Below are positions 53,427-62,963 of a stretch of DNA of 64,000 bases, piece after piece. Source of the stretch: Lachnospiraceae oral taxon 107 str. F0167 (GTDB taxonomy: Bacteria > Bacillota > Clostridia > Lachnospirales > Lachnospiraceae); NCBI GenBank assembly GCA_000209465.1, contig GL890583.1, positions 410,422 to 474,421 of the forward strand. The letters run 5' to 3'. Within the stretch, counting starts at the first letter, position 1. Each line of letters begins with the position of its first letter. The translations under genes were made by a program, and so were the position numbers. Under the pieces are notes generated by a model. It was not told where the DNA came from. It did no database searches and saw nothing but the letters and a program-made list of their open reading frames with translations.

Positions 53427-53795
53427 TCAATCCGATTCTATTACCACCATTGCAATAGCAAGTGAATTTGTATTGCTTATAGATACATGAATTTTTCCCA
53501 CGGCAATGCCTTTTAGATGAACATTTGACATATTACATATTCTAATAAAAGGTTTACCATAATCATCTCTAAGCACTTCCAAATCCTTCAGTTTTACACC
53601 CCTAAAACCTGTTCCCAATGCCTTTACAAAGGCTTCCTTTACAGCAAAATTTCCTGCCAAAAAACTGTCTGTATTTCTTGACTTTGCCATTTCTATCTCA
53701 CTGTAGGTGAAAGCCTTTTTTAAAAAAAAATCTTTTTTTATTGCTCTTGATATTCTATCTATTTCTATTATATCGGTTCCGATACCTCTAATCAT
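53427..53795 (-). CDS. acpS: Holo-[acyl-carrier-protein] synthase
   Basis: Transfers 4'-phosphopantetheine from CoA to acyl carrier protein. The 122-residue product starts IRGIGTDIIEIDRI (metal-binding Asp), with FTYSEIEMAKS and GNFAVKEAFVKALGTGF carrying the Glu/Lys pair. The ATG lies inside the last codons of rex with AAGGAAAG as ribosome site; longer starts are unlikely. Confidence 0.95.
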   Translation of the reverse strand: MIRGIGTDIIEIDRISRAIKKDFFLKKAFTYSEIEMAKSRNTDSFLAGNFAVKEAFVKALGTGFRGVKLKDLEVLRDDYGKPFIRICNMSNVHLKGIAVGKIHVSISNTNSLAIAMVVIESD

Positions 53796-54444
53796 ACTTT
53801 CCTTCAAAAGGTATTGCATCTACATTACTGACTCTGTATGAAAGTCTCATTAAAGATTCTGAAAGATGCACATTTTCAACTACCACATCATCAGGAACTA
53901 CAAGATCTGTATGCGCAAAATTCCAAATTGCCTTAATACCTGACTTTATCAGTCTGTCTGCAACCTCCATAGCACGAGTCTTCGGTATGGTAAGTGCGGC
54001 AATCTGTATATCATTCTCAGCTATAAATTTTTCGAGATTTTCAAGAGAATATATTCTTGCACCACGCACGGTCTTATTAAACAGATTAGGATCCACATCA
54101 AACATTGCTTTAATAAGAAATCCTCTTCTCTCAAAATTTGCATAGTTTGCAATGGCCTTACCTAAATGTCCTGCACCGATTATGATAACATTGTGCTGGC
54201 GATCAATCCCCAGTATTTTAGCAATCTCATTGTACAGATATCTTACATTATATCCATAACCCTGTTGTCCGAAACCGCCAAAATTATTAAGATCCTGTCT
54301 GATTTGAGAAGCCGTAACCTTCATCCTCTCACTCAGTTCCTTGGAGGATATTCTTTCAACACCCTCTTCAGAAAGCTCACCCAAGTATCTGTAGTATCTT
54401 GGTAATCTTGATATAACCGCCCTTGATATTTTTCTTTCTTCCAT
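53788..54444 (-). CDS. rex: Redox-sensing transcriptional repressor Rex
   Basis: NADH/NAD+-responsive repressor of fermentation and respiration genes. The 218 residues comprise an N-terminal winged helix (RLPRYYRYLGELSEEGVERISSKEL, TASQIRQDLNNFGGFG) and a Rossmann domain with GAGHLGKA, ending in the domain-swapped helix. A Rex-box overlaps its own promoter, so the operon is probably autoregulated. First gene of rex-acpS-nnrD-alr-CNNM-MATE-yebC-DUF4250. Confidence 0.97.
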   Translation of the reverse strand: MEERKISRAVISRLPRYYRYLGELSEEGVERISSKELSERMKVTASQIRQDLNNFGGFGQQGYGYNVRYLYNEIAKILGIDRQHNVIIIGAGHLGKAIANYANFERRGFLIKAMFDVDPNLFNKTVRGARIYSLENLEKFIAENDIQIAALTIPKTRAMEVADRLIKSGIKAIWNFAHTDLVVPDDVVVENVHLSESLMRLSYRVSNVDAIPFEGKYD

Positions 54445-54565
54445 AGTTACTCCGCCTCAGACATTGATTTATATAAAATAGATAAGAAAAGTAAAATCAA
54501 AGTCCGATACAAATGCCCTCAAAAGCATCTGTTTAATCCTTCCTAAATATGCTTAGCAATTCCAT

Positions 54566-54614
54566 TTGTTAAGAATTCTACAATTAGTATATTATCTATT
54601 AATATAAATGTCAA
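54566..54614 (-). promoter_or_regulatory. rex operon promoter with Rex-box
   Basis: Minus strand: TTGACA (54609-54614), 17-bp spacer, TATACT (54586-54591), a consensus promoter with its start near 54579. TTGTTAAGAATTCTACAA (54566-54583 on the plus strand) fits the Rex consensus TTGTTAAnnnnTTAACAA at 12 of 14 fixed positions and covers the start site. About 120 bases of leader follow with no other feature seen. Confidence 0.8.
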
Positions 54615-54702
54615 TACAGATATATATAGTAATATTTTTATATTTTACTCTTCACTTGAGTTATTATATTCTTAATACACATAATGTTTTGTTCCATTTT
54701 CC

Positions 54703-54732
54703 TTGCATTCAAATACATATTTAAGCTATACT
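54703..54732 (+). promoter_or_regulatory. Promoter of the ABC-F gene
   Basis: TTGCAT (54703-54708), 18-bp spacer, TATACT (54727-54732); start near 54739, 25 bp before the TTG start codon. Divergent from rex. Confidence 0.65.
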
Positions 54733-54763
54733 AATGTGGATTATAAGACTAAGGAGGCAAATT

Positions 54764-56692
54764 TTGATTTTAACTGCCACAAATATCTCAAAGTCTTTTG
54801 GAAGCAATGAGATAATAAAAGATGCAAACTTTTTAGTCAATGAACATGAAAAAGTTGCTATAGTTGGTATAAACGGTGCCGGTAAAACCACTCTTTTAAA
54901 AATACTTACAGGTGAAGAGCATGCCGATAGCGGTAATGTTATACTGGCAAAGGATGCAAAGCTTGGGTATTTACGCCAAATAAATAATGTTGATTCAAAA
55001 CTAAGTATAATTGATGAATTATACACCGTAATAGAGCATATATTAAGCATGGAAAAAAGAATGCTTGATATGCAGGAGCAGATGCAGCATCTTAGCGGTG
55101 AGGCTTTGGAAGAATTATATTCCTCATATACCGCTCTTACACATAATTATGAGCTTATGGACGGATATGCCGCAAAAAGCAAGGTTACGGGTATTTTAAA
55201 AGGTTTGGGATTTAATGAAAATGAATTTGACAGAAAAATAAATACTCTCTCGGGAGGTCAAAAGACCAGAGTGTTCCTTGCCAAACTATTACTTGAAGAG
55301 CCGGATATTATTTTACTTGACGAGCCTACAAACCACCTGGATTTAAGAAGTATAGAATGGCTTGAGTCCTATCTTTTAAACTATAAGGGTGCGGTAATAA
55401 TAGTATCTCATGACAGATATTTTCTTGATAAAATAGTAAGTAAAGTCATAGATATAGAAAACAGTGTCGTAACTATGTATAGCGGCAATTACTCCAATTT
55501 TTCAGCTAAAAAGCAAATGCTGATGGATGCAAAAATGAAGGAGTATTTAAATCAACAGCAGGAAATAAGGCATCAAGAGGCTGTTATCAGTAAGTTAAAG
55601 CAATTTAACAGAGAAAAGTCAATAAAAAGAGCTGAAAGCCGTCAAAAACAGCTTGAGAAAATAGAAAGAGTTGAAGCTCCGCAAACTCATATAGAAAATA
55701 TGCGACTTTCTTTAGATATTTCAAAGGAAAGCGGTAAGGATGTGCTCTCTGTAAACAATCTCTCAAAAAGTTTTGATGAAAAACATCTTTTTTCAAATAT
55801 AAACTTTGAAATAAAAAGAGGCGAAAAGGTGGCTATAATAGGTGATAACGGAACAGGTAAAACCACTCTTTTAAAAATAATAAACGGTCTTCTATCTCCT
55901 GACAGCGGTGAGGTGATTTACGGTTCCAATGTGGTTATAGCATATTATGACCAGGAACATCAGGTACTTCATATGGATAAAACTCTTTTTGACGAGATTT
56001 CCGATACCTATCCTGAGATGACCAATACTCAAATCAGAAATATCCTTGCGGCTTTTCTTTTTACAGGTGAGGATGTATATAAGAAAATCGGAGATTTATC
56101 CGGTGGTGAAAGAGGTAGAGTATCTTTAGTAAAACTTATGCTCTCAAAGGCAAATTTCCTACTCCTTGACGAGCCTACAAACCATCTTGATATACTCAGC
56201 AAGGATGTGCTTGAAAGTGCTTTAAACAGTTTTCCGGGTACTATATGCTATGTCTCACATGACAGATATTTTATCAATAAGACTGCTACAAGGATTCTTG
56301 ACCTCACAGGAAACAGATTGTTAAATTATATAGGCAATTATGATTATTATATCGAAAAAAGAGAGGCTGTGGAAGGTGCTGCAAATCTTATCTCAAATGA
56401 ATCAAAAGAAAAGTCTGTAGAAATCTCAGATTCCAAGCAGGAATGGCTTGAAAATAAGACAGCACAGGCTCAAAAGAAAAAGCTCTCTAATGCCTTAAAT
56501 AAATGTGAGAAAGAGATAGAAAAGCTTGAAGAAAAGCTTGGGCTTATTGATGAGGAGTTTTCAAACCCTGAGATTTCATCAAATGTAGGCAAGCTTATGG
56601 AACTTCAAAAAGAAAAAAGCTCTTTGGAGGAAAAACTTGAAAAACTTATGAATGAGTGGGAAGAACTTACCTTAAGTCTGGAGGAAAATTGA
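54764..56692 (+). CDS. ABC-F family ATPase (Uup/YdiF-like)
   Basis: Soluble twin-ATPase of the ABC-F group, which acts on the ribosome in translation stress or antibiotic protection. 642 residues. First ATPase: Walker A GINGAGKTTL, signature LSGGQKTR, Walker B ILLDEPTNHLD. A basic interdomain linker (about 245-300, KQFNREKSIKRAESRQKQLEK in parts) is followed by the second ATPase: GDNGTGKTTL, LSGGERGR, LLLDEPTNHLD. A C-terminal coiled coil (about 575-640) resembles YdiF/Uup. The start is a TTG at 54764, because AAGGAGG (54751-54757) sits six bases upstream and the protein then begins MILTATNISKSFG as in relatives; the upstream ATG at 54734 has no ribosome site. Confidence 0.93.
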   Translation: MILTATNISKSFGSNEIIKDANFLVNEHEKVAIVGINGAGKTTLLKILTGEEHADSGNVILAKDAKLGYLRQINNVDSKLSIIDELYTVIEHILSMEKRMLDMQEQMQHLSGEALEELYSSYTALTHNYELMDGYAAKSKVTGILKGLGFNENEFDRKINTLSGGQKTRVFLAKLLLEEPDIILLDEPTNHLDLRSIEWLESYLLNYKGAVIIVSHDRYFLDKIVSKVIDIENSVVTMYSGNYSNFSAKKQMLMDAKMKEYLNQQQEIRHQEAVISKLKQFNREKSIKRAESRQKQLEKIERVEAPQTHIENMRLSLDISKESGKDVLSVNNLSKSFDEKHLFSNINFEIKRGEKVAIIGDNGTGKTTLLKIINGLLSPDSGEVIYGSNVVIAYYDQEHQVLHMDKTLFDEISDTYPEMTNTQIRNILAAFLFTGEDVYKKIGDLSGGERGRVSLVKLMLSKANFLLLDEPTNHLDILSKDVLESALNSFPGTICYVSHDRYFINKTATRILDLTGNRLLNYIGNYDYYIEKREAVEGAANLISNESKEKSVEISDSKQEWLENKTAQAQKKKLSNALNKCEKEIEKLEEKLGLIDEEFSNPEISSNVGKLMELQKEKSSLEEKLEKLMNEWEELTLSLEEN

Positions 56693-56693
56693 T

Positions 56694-56906
56694 ATGAAAA
56701 TGAAAAGGCTTTTTGCTATTATAATTTTAATTATACTTATATTCAGTTTGACTGCCACAATTTTTGTTGCAATATTTTCATCTGACACAAGGCTCTTATT
56801 TACATTATTATTCATAGATATTGTAATGCCGGTAATTATATATGCATATCTTGTTATAACAAAACAGATAAAAAATCTTGATAAAAAAGAGGATGATAAA
56901 GAATAA
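56694..56906 (+). CDS. Small two-helix membrane protein, unknown
   Basis: A 70-residue protein with two hydrophobic helices (about 5-27 and 33-56) and a charged Lys/Asp/Glu C-terminus, probably facing the cytoplasm. Begins one base after the ABC-F stop, with a GGAGGAAAAT ribosome site in the end of that gene, so the two are coupled. No family recognised. Confidence 0.75.
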   Translation: MKMKRLFAIIILIILIFSLTATIFVAIFSSDTRLLFTLLFIDIVMPVIIYAYLVITKQIKNLDKKEDDKE

Positions 56907-56933
56907 TAACTCTGCCGGTGGTAACAGTTTAAA

Positions 56934-56977
56934 GGGAGTGTATGGCTTAATTAAAGTCATACACTCCCTGAATTTTT
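56934..56977 (+). terminator. Intrinsic terminator after the ABC-F operon
   Basis: Perfect 11-bp stem GGGAGTGTATG/CATACACTCCC with a 13-base loop, followed by TGAATTTTTG. It lies between the convergent ABC-F operon and topA. Confidence 0.9.
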
Positions 56978-57002
56978 GTTTAGATAAAAGAAGGCTTTAG
57001 TT

Positions 57003-59078
57003 TTATTCTTCCTTAGGCTTATTCTCGGAATAGCCACATTCCTCATTCATGCAAAGAAGCTTATTTCCCTTCTCCACCATATATGAGCCGCATTTTGGAC
57101 AGGCAATAGATGAAGGTTTATTCCATGACATAAACTCACATTCGGGTGCATTGCTGCAACCATAGTATATTCTACCCTTCTTGGTCTTTTTTATGACCAC
57201 CTCTCCATCACATTTCGGGCATTTTACTCCTATCTTTTCAAGATAAGGCTTGGTATTTTTACAGTCGGGGAATCCGGGACATGCCAGGAATTTTCCATGC
57301 GGTCCGTATTTTATAACCATATTCTTACCGCAGTTTTCACAAATTACATCAGTCACTTCATCCGCTATCTTTACATTTTCAAGCTCCTTTGAAGCCTGGT
57401 CTACAGCTGATTCAAGATCAGGATAAAAGTTTGATACCACAGTTTTCCAGTTTACACTGCCATCTCCTACCGAATCCAGAAGCTGTTCAAGATTTGCGGT
57501 AAACTCCTTATCTACAATGCTTCCAAAATAGTTTACCATCATTGAGTTTACTATCTGTCCAAGCTCTGTAACATAGAGATTTTTTTGCTCCTTTACAACA
57601 TAATGTCTTGCCAAAATAGTTGTAATAGTGGGGGCATAGGTAGACGGACGACCGATTCCCTGCTCTTCAAGTGCTTTTACCAGACTTGCCTCTGTAAAAT
57701 GTGCCGGTGGCTGTGTGAAATGCTGTACATCCAAAAGCTTTTCAAGTTTCAGCTCATCTCCCACCTTAAGCTTACCTATAATAGTATCCGAACTTACCTT
57801 TTCTTCATCATCGGTATAAACATTCATAAATCCGTCAAACACTATCTTTGAACCTGACATAGTAAAGGTATAATCCCCTGCACTAAGTTTTACCGATGTT
57901 GTCTTATATTTTGCATTCTCCATTCTGCTGGCAACAAATCTTTTCCAGATAAGCTGATACAGTCTGAACAATTCTCTTGGCAAAGATTCTTTAACCATTG
58001 CAGGAGTCAGATTCACATCTGTAGGTCTGATAGCCTCATGTGCATCCTGAACATTATTATTATTGGTTTTTGTAACAACATTTTTTGAAACGTATTCCGG
58101 TCCATAGCTCTTACCTACAAACTCCCTTGCAGCCGCATCCGCCTCCGCAGCTATTCTTGTAGAGTCGGTACGAAGATATGTAATAAGTGCAATGGTTCCC
58201 TTTCCTTTGATATCCACACCCTCATATAACTGCTGCGCAAGTCTCATGGTTTTTTGTGTGGAGTAATTAAGCTTTTTGCTTGCCTCCTGCTGTAAAGTGG
58301 ATGTGGTGAAAGGAATAGGCGCTTTTTTTACTCTCTCTCCCTCATTTATCTCTGAAACAATATAGGATACACCCTTTAATGCTTCTAAGATTTTATCCAT
58401 TTCAGCTTTATTATTTATATTCAGCTTGTTTTTTGTACCGTAAAACTTCGCAGTAACAGCCTTTTTAGAATAGCTTGTCAAAAGCTCGGCTTCAAGTGTC
58501 CAGTATTCTTCAGGTATAAAGGCATCTATTTGTGCCTCTCTGTCACAGATCATTCTTAAAGCTACAGACTGCACTCTTCCGGCAGATAATCCACGCTTTA
58601 CTTTTGCCCAGAGCAGCGGACTTATCGAATATCCCACCATTCTGTCCAAAACCCTTCTTGCCTGCTGAGCATCCACAAGATTCATATCCAGCTTTCTCGG
58701 ATGCTTTATAGCATCTTTTATAGCATTTTTTGTAATCTCATTAAAGCTTATACGAAATACTTTCTTTTCGCTGTCATCAAGCTTCAGCGCTTTTGAAAGA
58801 TGCCAGCTTATAGCCTCACCCTCACGGTCGGGGTCAGTCGCAAGATATATTTTATCAGCTTTTTTTACATCTTTTTTCAGTTTAGCGAGCAACTCGCCCT
58901 TTCCCCTTATAGTAATATATTTCGGTTCAAAATCATTTTCAACATCAATACCCATAGTTGATTTGGGTAAATCTCTTACATGTCCGTTTGAAGCCGTTAC
59001 TTCATAACCTGAACCTAAATATTTTTTAATGGTCTTAACCTTTGCAGGCGACTCCACTATCACTAAACTTCCAGCCAT
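57003..59078 (-). CDS. topA: DNA topoisomerase I
   Basis: Type IA topoisomerase relaxing negative supercoils; 691 residues. TOPRIM domain (VIVESPAKVKTIKKYLG, then DPDREGEAISWH), the catalytic Tyr in YLRTDSTRI near residue 310, and three C-terminal four-cysteine zinc fingers (CENCGKNM..., CPKCDGEVV..., CPKCGSYMV...). Length is normal. The dprA stop lies 12 bp upstream. Confidence 0.97.
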   Translation of the reverse strand: MAGSLVIVESPAKVKTIKKYLGSGYEVTASNGHVRDLPKSTMGIDVENDFEPKYITIRGKGELLAKLKKDVKKADKIYLATDPDREGEAISWHLSKALKLDDSEKKVFRISFNEITKNAIKDAIKHPRKLDMNLVDAQQARRVLDRMVGYSISPLLWAKVKRGLSAGRVQSVALRMICDREAQIDAFIPEEYWTLEAELLTSYSKKAVTAKFYGTKNKLNINNKAEMDKILEALKGVSYIVSEINEGERVKKAPIPFTTSTLQQEASKKLNYSTQKTMRLAQQLYEGVDIKGKGTIALITYLRTDSTRIAAEADAAAREFVGKSYGPEYVSKNVVTKTNNNNVQDAHEAIRPTDVNLTPAMVKESLPRELFRLYQLIWKRFVASRMENAKYKTTSVKLSAGDYTFTMSGSKIVFDGFMNVYTDDEEKVSSDTIIGKLKVGDELKLEKLLDVQHFTQPPAHFTEASLVKALEEQGIGRPSTYAPTITTILARHYVVKEQKNLYVTELGQIVNSMMVNYFGSIVDKEFTANLEQLLDSVGDGSVNWKTVVSNFYPDLESAVDQASKELENVKIADEVTDVICENCGKNMVIKYGPHGKFLACPGFPDCKNTKPYLEKIGVKCPKCDGEVVIKKTKKGRIYYGCSNAPECEFMSWNKPSSIACPKCGSYMVEKGNKLLCMNEECGYSENKPKEE

Positions 59079-59090
59079 TTTAACCCCTTA

Positions 59091-60206
59091 CTAATTTATT
59101 CTCTTACAATAATAATTTGATGATACTTGTACGATAAAACCTTCCAATTCAAGTAATAAAAGTGAGCTTAGCACCTGAGATACATCTAAAGTACTTTCTT
59201 TGATTATGTCATCAATATATTTCGGTTTTAAATCAAGGCAACTATAAACCTTTTTATCATTCTTTGCAAGTATATTAGCGTTTTTTTCATTATATACTTG
59301 TATTTTCCCATCAATATTAAAGTCAAGAGCCTCTAAAATATCTGTCGGAGAGGATATAATACCCGCACCGTCAGATATAAGTTTATTACAACCAAGACTC
59401 ATACAATCGGTTATTCTTCCCGGAAGCGCAAATACCTCTCTGCCTTGTTCCAATGCATGAGAAGCGGTTATAAGTGAACCTGATTTAAGTCTTGCCTCTA
59501 TCACTATTGTAATATCAGCCAAACCTGAAATAATTCGATTCCTGATAGGAAAATTTATTTTTAAAGGATTAGTTCCAAGTGGAAACTCTGATATAACTCC
59601 TCCATGCTCACCGATGCATAAATCATTATATAATTTAAAATTGCTCTCAGGATAACATACATTTACTCCCGTGCCAAGTACCGCATAGGTTTTTCCATTG
59701 GCAAGTATTGCACCCTCATGTGCCCTTGTATCAACTCCCAGAGCCATACCGCTTATTATATCCACTCCGTTTTTTGCCAGTTCCTGTGCAAGAAATTTCG
59801 CCATACCGAGACCGTATTCACTTGCACTTCTGCTACCCACTATTGATACACTCTTTCTTTGTACAGGTACTTTGCCCTTTACAAATATACCGAATGGATA
59901 ATCTCTGATATTAAGAAGTTTTGACGGATAACTATCTTCAAAGGGAAGTATAAATTTTATATTTCTGTCAGCAAGTGAAAGATATTCTTCATGTAAATTA
60001 TTTATTATGTTTTTTAATTTTAAGACGGCATGTATTTGTTTTTCTTTTAATTTAAGCCCTGTCTTTAAATCATCAAAACTCATAGTAAAGATATTATAAA
60101 GCGGCTTTATCTTCTCATAAATCTCCTTTTTTGAGGCATAACCCAGTTCCGATAATGTAGAAAGAAAAAATAAAGCTTCTTTATCAGTTATTTCAAAAAA
60201 TTGCAT
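59091..60206 (-). CDS. dprA: DNA-processing protein DprA
   Basis: Loads RecA on incoming single-stranded DNA in natural transformation. The 371-residue protein has a SAM-like N-terminus, the Rossmann core with SIVGSRSASEYG, GVDTRAHEGAL-like GVDTRAHEGAI, SEFPLGT and FPIRNRIISGL, and a C-terminal winged-helix-like domain. ATG 60206 with AAAGGAGG is used; a longer frame overlaps the upstream gene. The yifB-dprA-topA order is standard in Firmicutes. Confidence 0.96.
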   Translation of the reverse strand: MQFFEITDKEALFFLSTLSELGYASKKEIYEKIKPLYNIFTMSFDDLKTGLKLKEKQIHAVLKLKNIINNLHEEYLSLADRNIKFILPFEDSYPSKLLNIRDYPFGIFVKGKVPVQRKSVSIVGSRSASEYGLGMAKFLAQELAKNGVDIISGMALGVDTRAHEGAILANGKTYAVLGTGVNVCYPESNFKLYNDLCIGEHGGVISEFPLGTNPLKINFPIRNRIISGLADITIVIEARLKSGSLITASHALEQGREVFALPGRITDCMSLGCNKLISDGAGIISSPTDILEALDFNIDGKIQVYNEKNANILAKNDKKVYSCLDLKPKYIDDIIKESTLDVSQVLSSLLLLELEGFIVQVSSNYYCKRIN

Positions 60207-60216
60207 ATTTCCTCCT

Positions 60217-61731
60217 TTACCAGTATTTATCTTCCAAAGAACGGTAAGATATCGCTTCACATATATCATCATGTTCAATATTTATATGCTCATTAAAATC
60301 AGCTACTGTTCTTGCTACCTTTAAGATTTTATGCAGCCCTCTAACACTCATTTTTTTCATTTCATACAGATTGGATAAAAAAACATCATCCTCCCTTTTT
60401 AAGCGGCAGAATTCATTTATAAATGCCGGCGGTATTTCTGAATTATAAAAAAAGCCGTACTCCTTATATCTTTCAAGCTGAATCTGTCTTACCTTTTCTA
60501 TATACTCTTTTATTTCTTCGCTGCTTATATTATTAAAATCCCCCTTAAGTTCATCATATCTTATCATTGAAGTCTCCACAGTAATATCGATTCTGTCAAG
60601 CAAGGGCTTTGATATCCTTGAAAGATATTTTCTTACCTGTGCCTCATTACAATTACATTTAGTTCTATCCGGATAATACCCACATTTACACGGGTTAGTT
60701 GCAGCCACAAGCATAAAATCCGCAGGATAATCAATACTTGCATTTACCCTTGAAATACTTACAGTTTTATTCTCCATAGGCTGTCTTAAAACCTCAATTG
60801 TATTTGTCTTAAACTCGGCAAGTTCATCCAAAAATAACACACCCTTATGTGCCAAAGATATCTCTCCGGGCTTTGGAACTCTTCCACCTCCTGATAATGC
60901 CTGTGGCGACACTGTATGATGTGGTGCTCTATATGGTCTTATCTTTAATACCGGTTCTTTTGAATTTAACAGTCCGCATACACTGTATATTTTTGAAACT
61001 TCAAGTGATTCTTCATCAGTCATATTCGGCATTATACCCGGTATTCTTTGTGCAATCATACTTTTTCCTGTACCTGCCGGACCTATAAATAATATATTAT
61101 GCCTGCCTGCTACAGCTATTTGTACAGCTCTTTTTAACAGAATCTGACCGTTTACATCTGAGAAATCACTGTATTCTTTTATTGTGGGATTTTGTTTCGG
61201 AATATTTTCTGTATATGTTTTTTCACCATTTAGAATTTCTATAAGATCTTTTAGATTTTTTATACCTATATTTTTTATATCTTTTACTATATTTGCCTCA
61301 GCAAGATTATCATAGGGAAGAAATATATTTTTAAAGCCCATATCTTTTGCAAATATAACTATTGGAAGTATTCCCTTTATCGGCAATAACTCTCCGCTTA
61401 GTGACAGCTCACCTACAAACATTGATTTTCTTAATATATCTGATTTTATAATGCCGAGTGCTTCAAGTATTGATATTGCAATCGGCAAATCATAAGCACA
61501 GCCTTCTTTTTTAATTTCTGCAGGGGAAAGATTTATAACGATTTTTCGTGGATAAAAAGAAAAATTAGAATTTTTGATGGCGGTCCTTACTCTGTCTGCC
61601 GCTTCTTTTACTTCACCTGATAAAGACCCGATTAGAATAATGCCGGGTAGACCATCTCCGATATCGGTTTCACAACAGACATGAAATGCATTGATGCCTA
61701 AAAGACCTGCCGTATGTATTTTACTAAGCAT
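60217..61731 (-). CDS. comM: YifB/ComM-family Mg chelatase-like AAA ATPase
   Basis: AAA+ ATPase of 504 residues; ComM homologues are branch-migration helicases that help integrate transforming DNA. An N-terminal ChlI/Lon-like domain (1-170), Walker A GPAGTGKSM near 217, Walker B GVLFLDELAEF, sensor AATNPCKCGYYPD with the Cys cluster and a C-terminal Mg-chelatase helical domain. It lies 10 bp upstream of dprA, supporting a DNA-uptake role. Confidence 0.94.
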   Translation of the reverse strand: MLSKIHTAGLLGINAFHVCCETDIGDGLPGIILIGSLSGEVKEAADRVRTAIKNSNFSFYPRKIVINLSPAEIKKEGCAYDLPIAISILEALGIIKSDILRKSMFVGELSLSGELLPIKGILPIVIFAKDMGFKNIFLPYDNLAEANIVKDIKNIGIKNLKDLIEILNGEKTYTENIPKQNPTIKEYSDFSDVNGQILLKRAVQIAVAGRHNILFIGPAGTGKSMIAQRIPGIMPNMTDEESLEVSKIYSVCGLLNSKEPVLKIRPYRAPHHTVSPQALSGGGRVPKPGEISLAHKGVLFLDELAEFKTNTIEVLRQPMENKTVSISRVNASIDYPADFMLVAATNPCKCGYYPDRTKCNCNEAQVRKYLSRISKPLLDRIDITVETSMIRYDELKGDFNNISSEEIKEYIEKVRQIQLERYKEYGFFYNSEIPPAFINEFCRLKREDDVFLSNLYEMKKMSVRGLHKILKVARTVADFNEHINIEHDDICEAISYRSLEDKYW

Positions 61732-61785
61732 AATCTCCTTTATCAGTGGCTGCCCGAATAAGAGCGAGCAGCCACATATTAATAT

Positions 61786-62853
61786 TTATTTTTTAATAAC
61801 GGAAGCATCTTTTCTGATAATTATATCAGAATTGTCTTCCTCAAATCCATTCGGATTTGCTTTTTGCCATCTGAATGAATCTCTGCACATATCCTCTATG
61901 TTTTTCTCAGCCTTCCAGCCAAGCTCTTTAAATGCGAGGGAAGGATCCGCGTAGCATGCAGGTACATCCCCGGCTCTTCTATCCTTAAATACATAGTTTA
62001 TCTTTATATCATTTACCTTTTCAAAGGCATTTATAACATCCAGCACACTGTATCCGATACCTGTTCCAAGATTATATATATCCACCTTTCCGGGATCTTT
62101 TATAATCTTTTCAAGTGCCTTTACATGTCCCTTTGCAAGGTCCACAACATGGATATAATCTCTTACACAGGTACCGTCTTTTGTATTATAGTCATTTCCA
62201 AATACTCCAAGACATACAAGCTTACCTACAGCCACCTGTGTAATATATGGTAGAAGATTGTTTGGAATACCCTTTGGATTCTCACCTATTCTTCCCGACT
62301 CATGAGCCCCGATAGGATTAAAATATCTAAGCAGCATTACAGAAAATTTATCATTTGCCGTATGGCAATCTGTAAGTATCTGCTCAAGCATTCCCTTTGT
62401 TCTGCCGTATGGATTTGTAATAACTCCAAGAGGTGCATCCTCGGTAATAGGAACAATCTTAGGATCTCCATAAACTGTGGCACTTGATGAAAATACTATC
62501 TTATCAACGCCGAATTCTCTCATTACCTCACAGAGAATAAGAGTTCCGGTAATATTATTATGATAGTACTCAAGCGGCTTATAAACCGATTCTCCTACAG
62601 CCTTAAGTCCTGCAAAATGTATAACCGCATCTATATCATTTTCTTTAAACACCTTTGTAAGAGCCTTTTGGTTTAATAAATCCACTTCATAAAAACGCAA
62701 AGACTTTCCGGTGATCTCTTCAACTCTTTTCAAGGATTCCCTTGAGGAATTTACCAGATTATCCACTACAACAACTTCATATCCTGCATCCAATAATTCA
62801 ACACAGGTGTGACTTCCAATATAACCGGCACCACCGGTAACTAAATTTGCCAT
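61786..62853 (-). CDS. galE: UDP-glucose 4-epimerase GalE
   Basis: NAD-dependent epimerase linking UDP-glucose and UDP-galactose; 355 residues. NAD motif TGGAGYIGSHT, catalytic Ser in SSSATVYG, YxxxK in YGRTKGM and the NIGTG-like NLGTGIGYSV. A GGAGGG site precedes the ATG, and its own promoter lies just upstream. Confidence 0.96.
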   Translation of the reverse strand: MANLVTGGAGYIGSHTCVELLDAGYEVVVVDNLVNSSRESLKRVEEITGKSLRFYEVDLLNQKALTKVFKENDIDAVIHFAGLKAVGESVYKPLEYYHNNITGTLILCEVMREFGVDKIVFSSSATVYGDPKIVPITEDAPLGVITNPYGRTKGMLEQILTDCHTANDKFSVMLLRYFNPIGAHESGRIGENPKGIPNNLLPYITQVAVGKLVCLGVFGNDYNTKDGTCVRDYIHVVDLAKGHVKALEKIIKDPGKVDIYNLGTGIGYSVLDVINAFEKVNDIKINYVFKDRRAGDVPACYADPSLAFKELGWKAEKNIEDMCRDSFRWQKANPNGFEEDNSDIIIRKDASVIKK

Positions 62854-62872
62854 AAGCCCTCCAATAACAGTT

Positions 62873-62901
62873 CATATATAATAGTCAAAAACTGTTGTAA
62901 A
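62873..62901 (-). promoter_or_regulatory. Promoter of galE
   Basis: Minus strand: TTTACA (62896-62901), 17-bp spacer, TATATG (62873-62878). The start would lie near 62866, just before the GGAGGG site. Confidence 0.45.
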
Positions 62902-62963
62902 CATATTGATTATTTAAATTTTATAATAAAATATATATTAAATCAACAATAGTTTTATTATAT

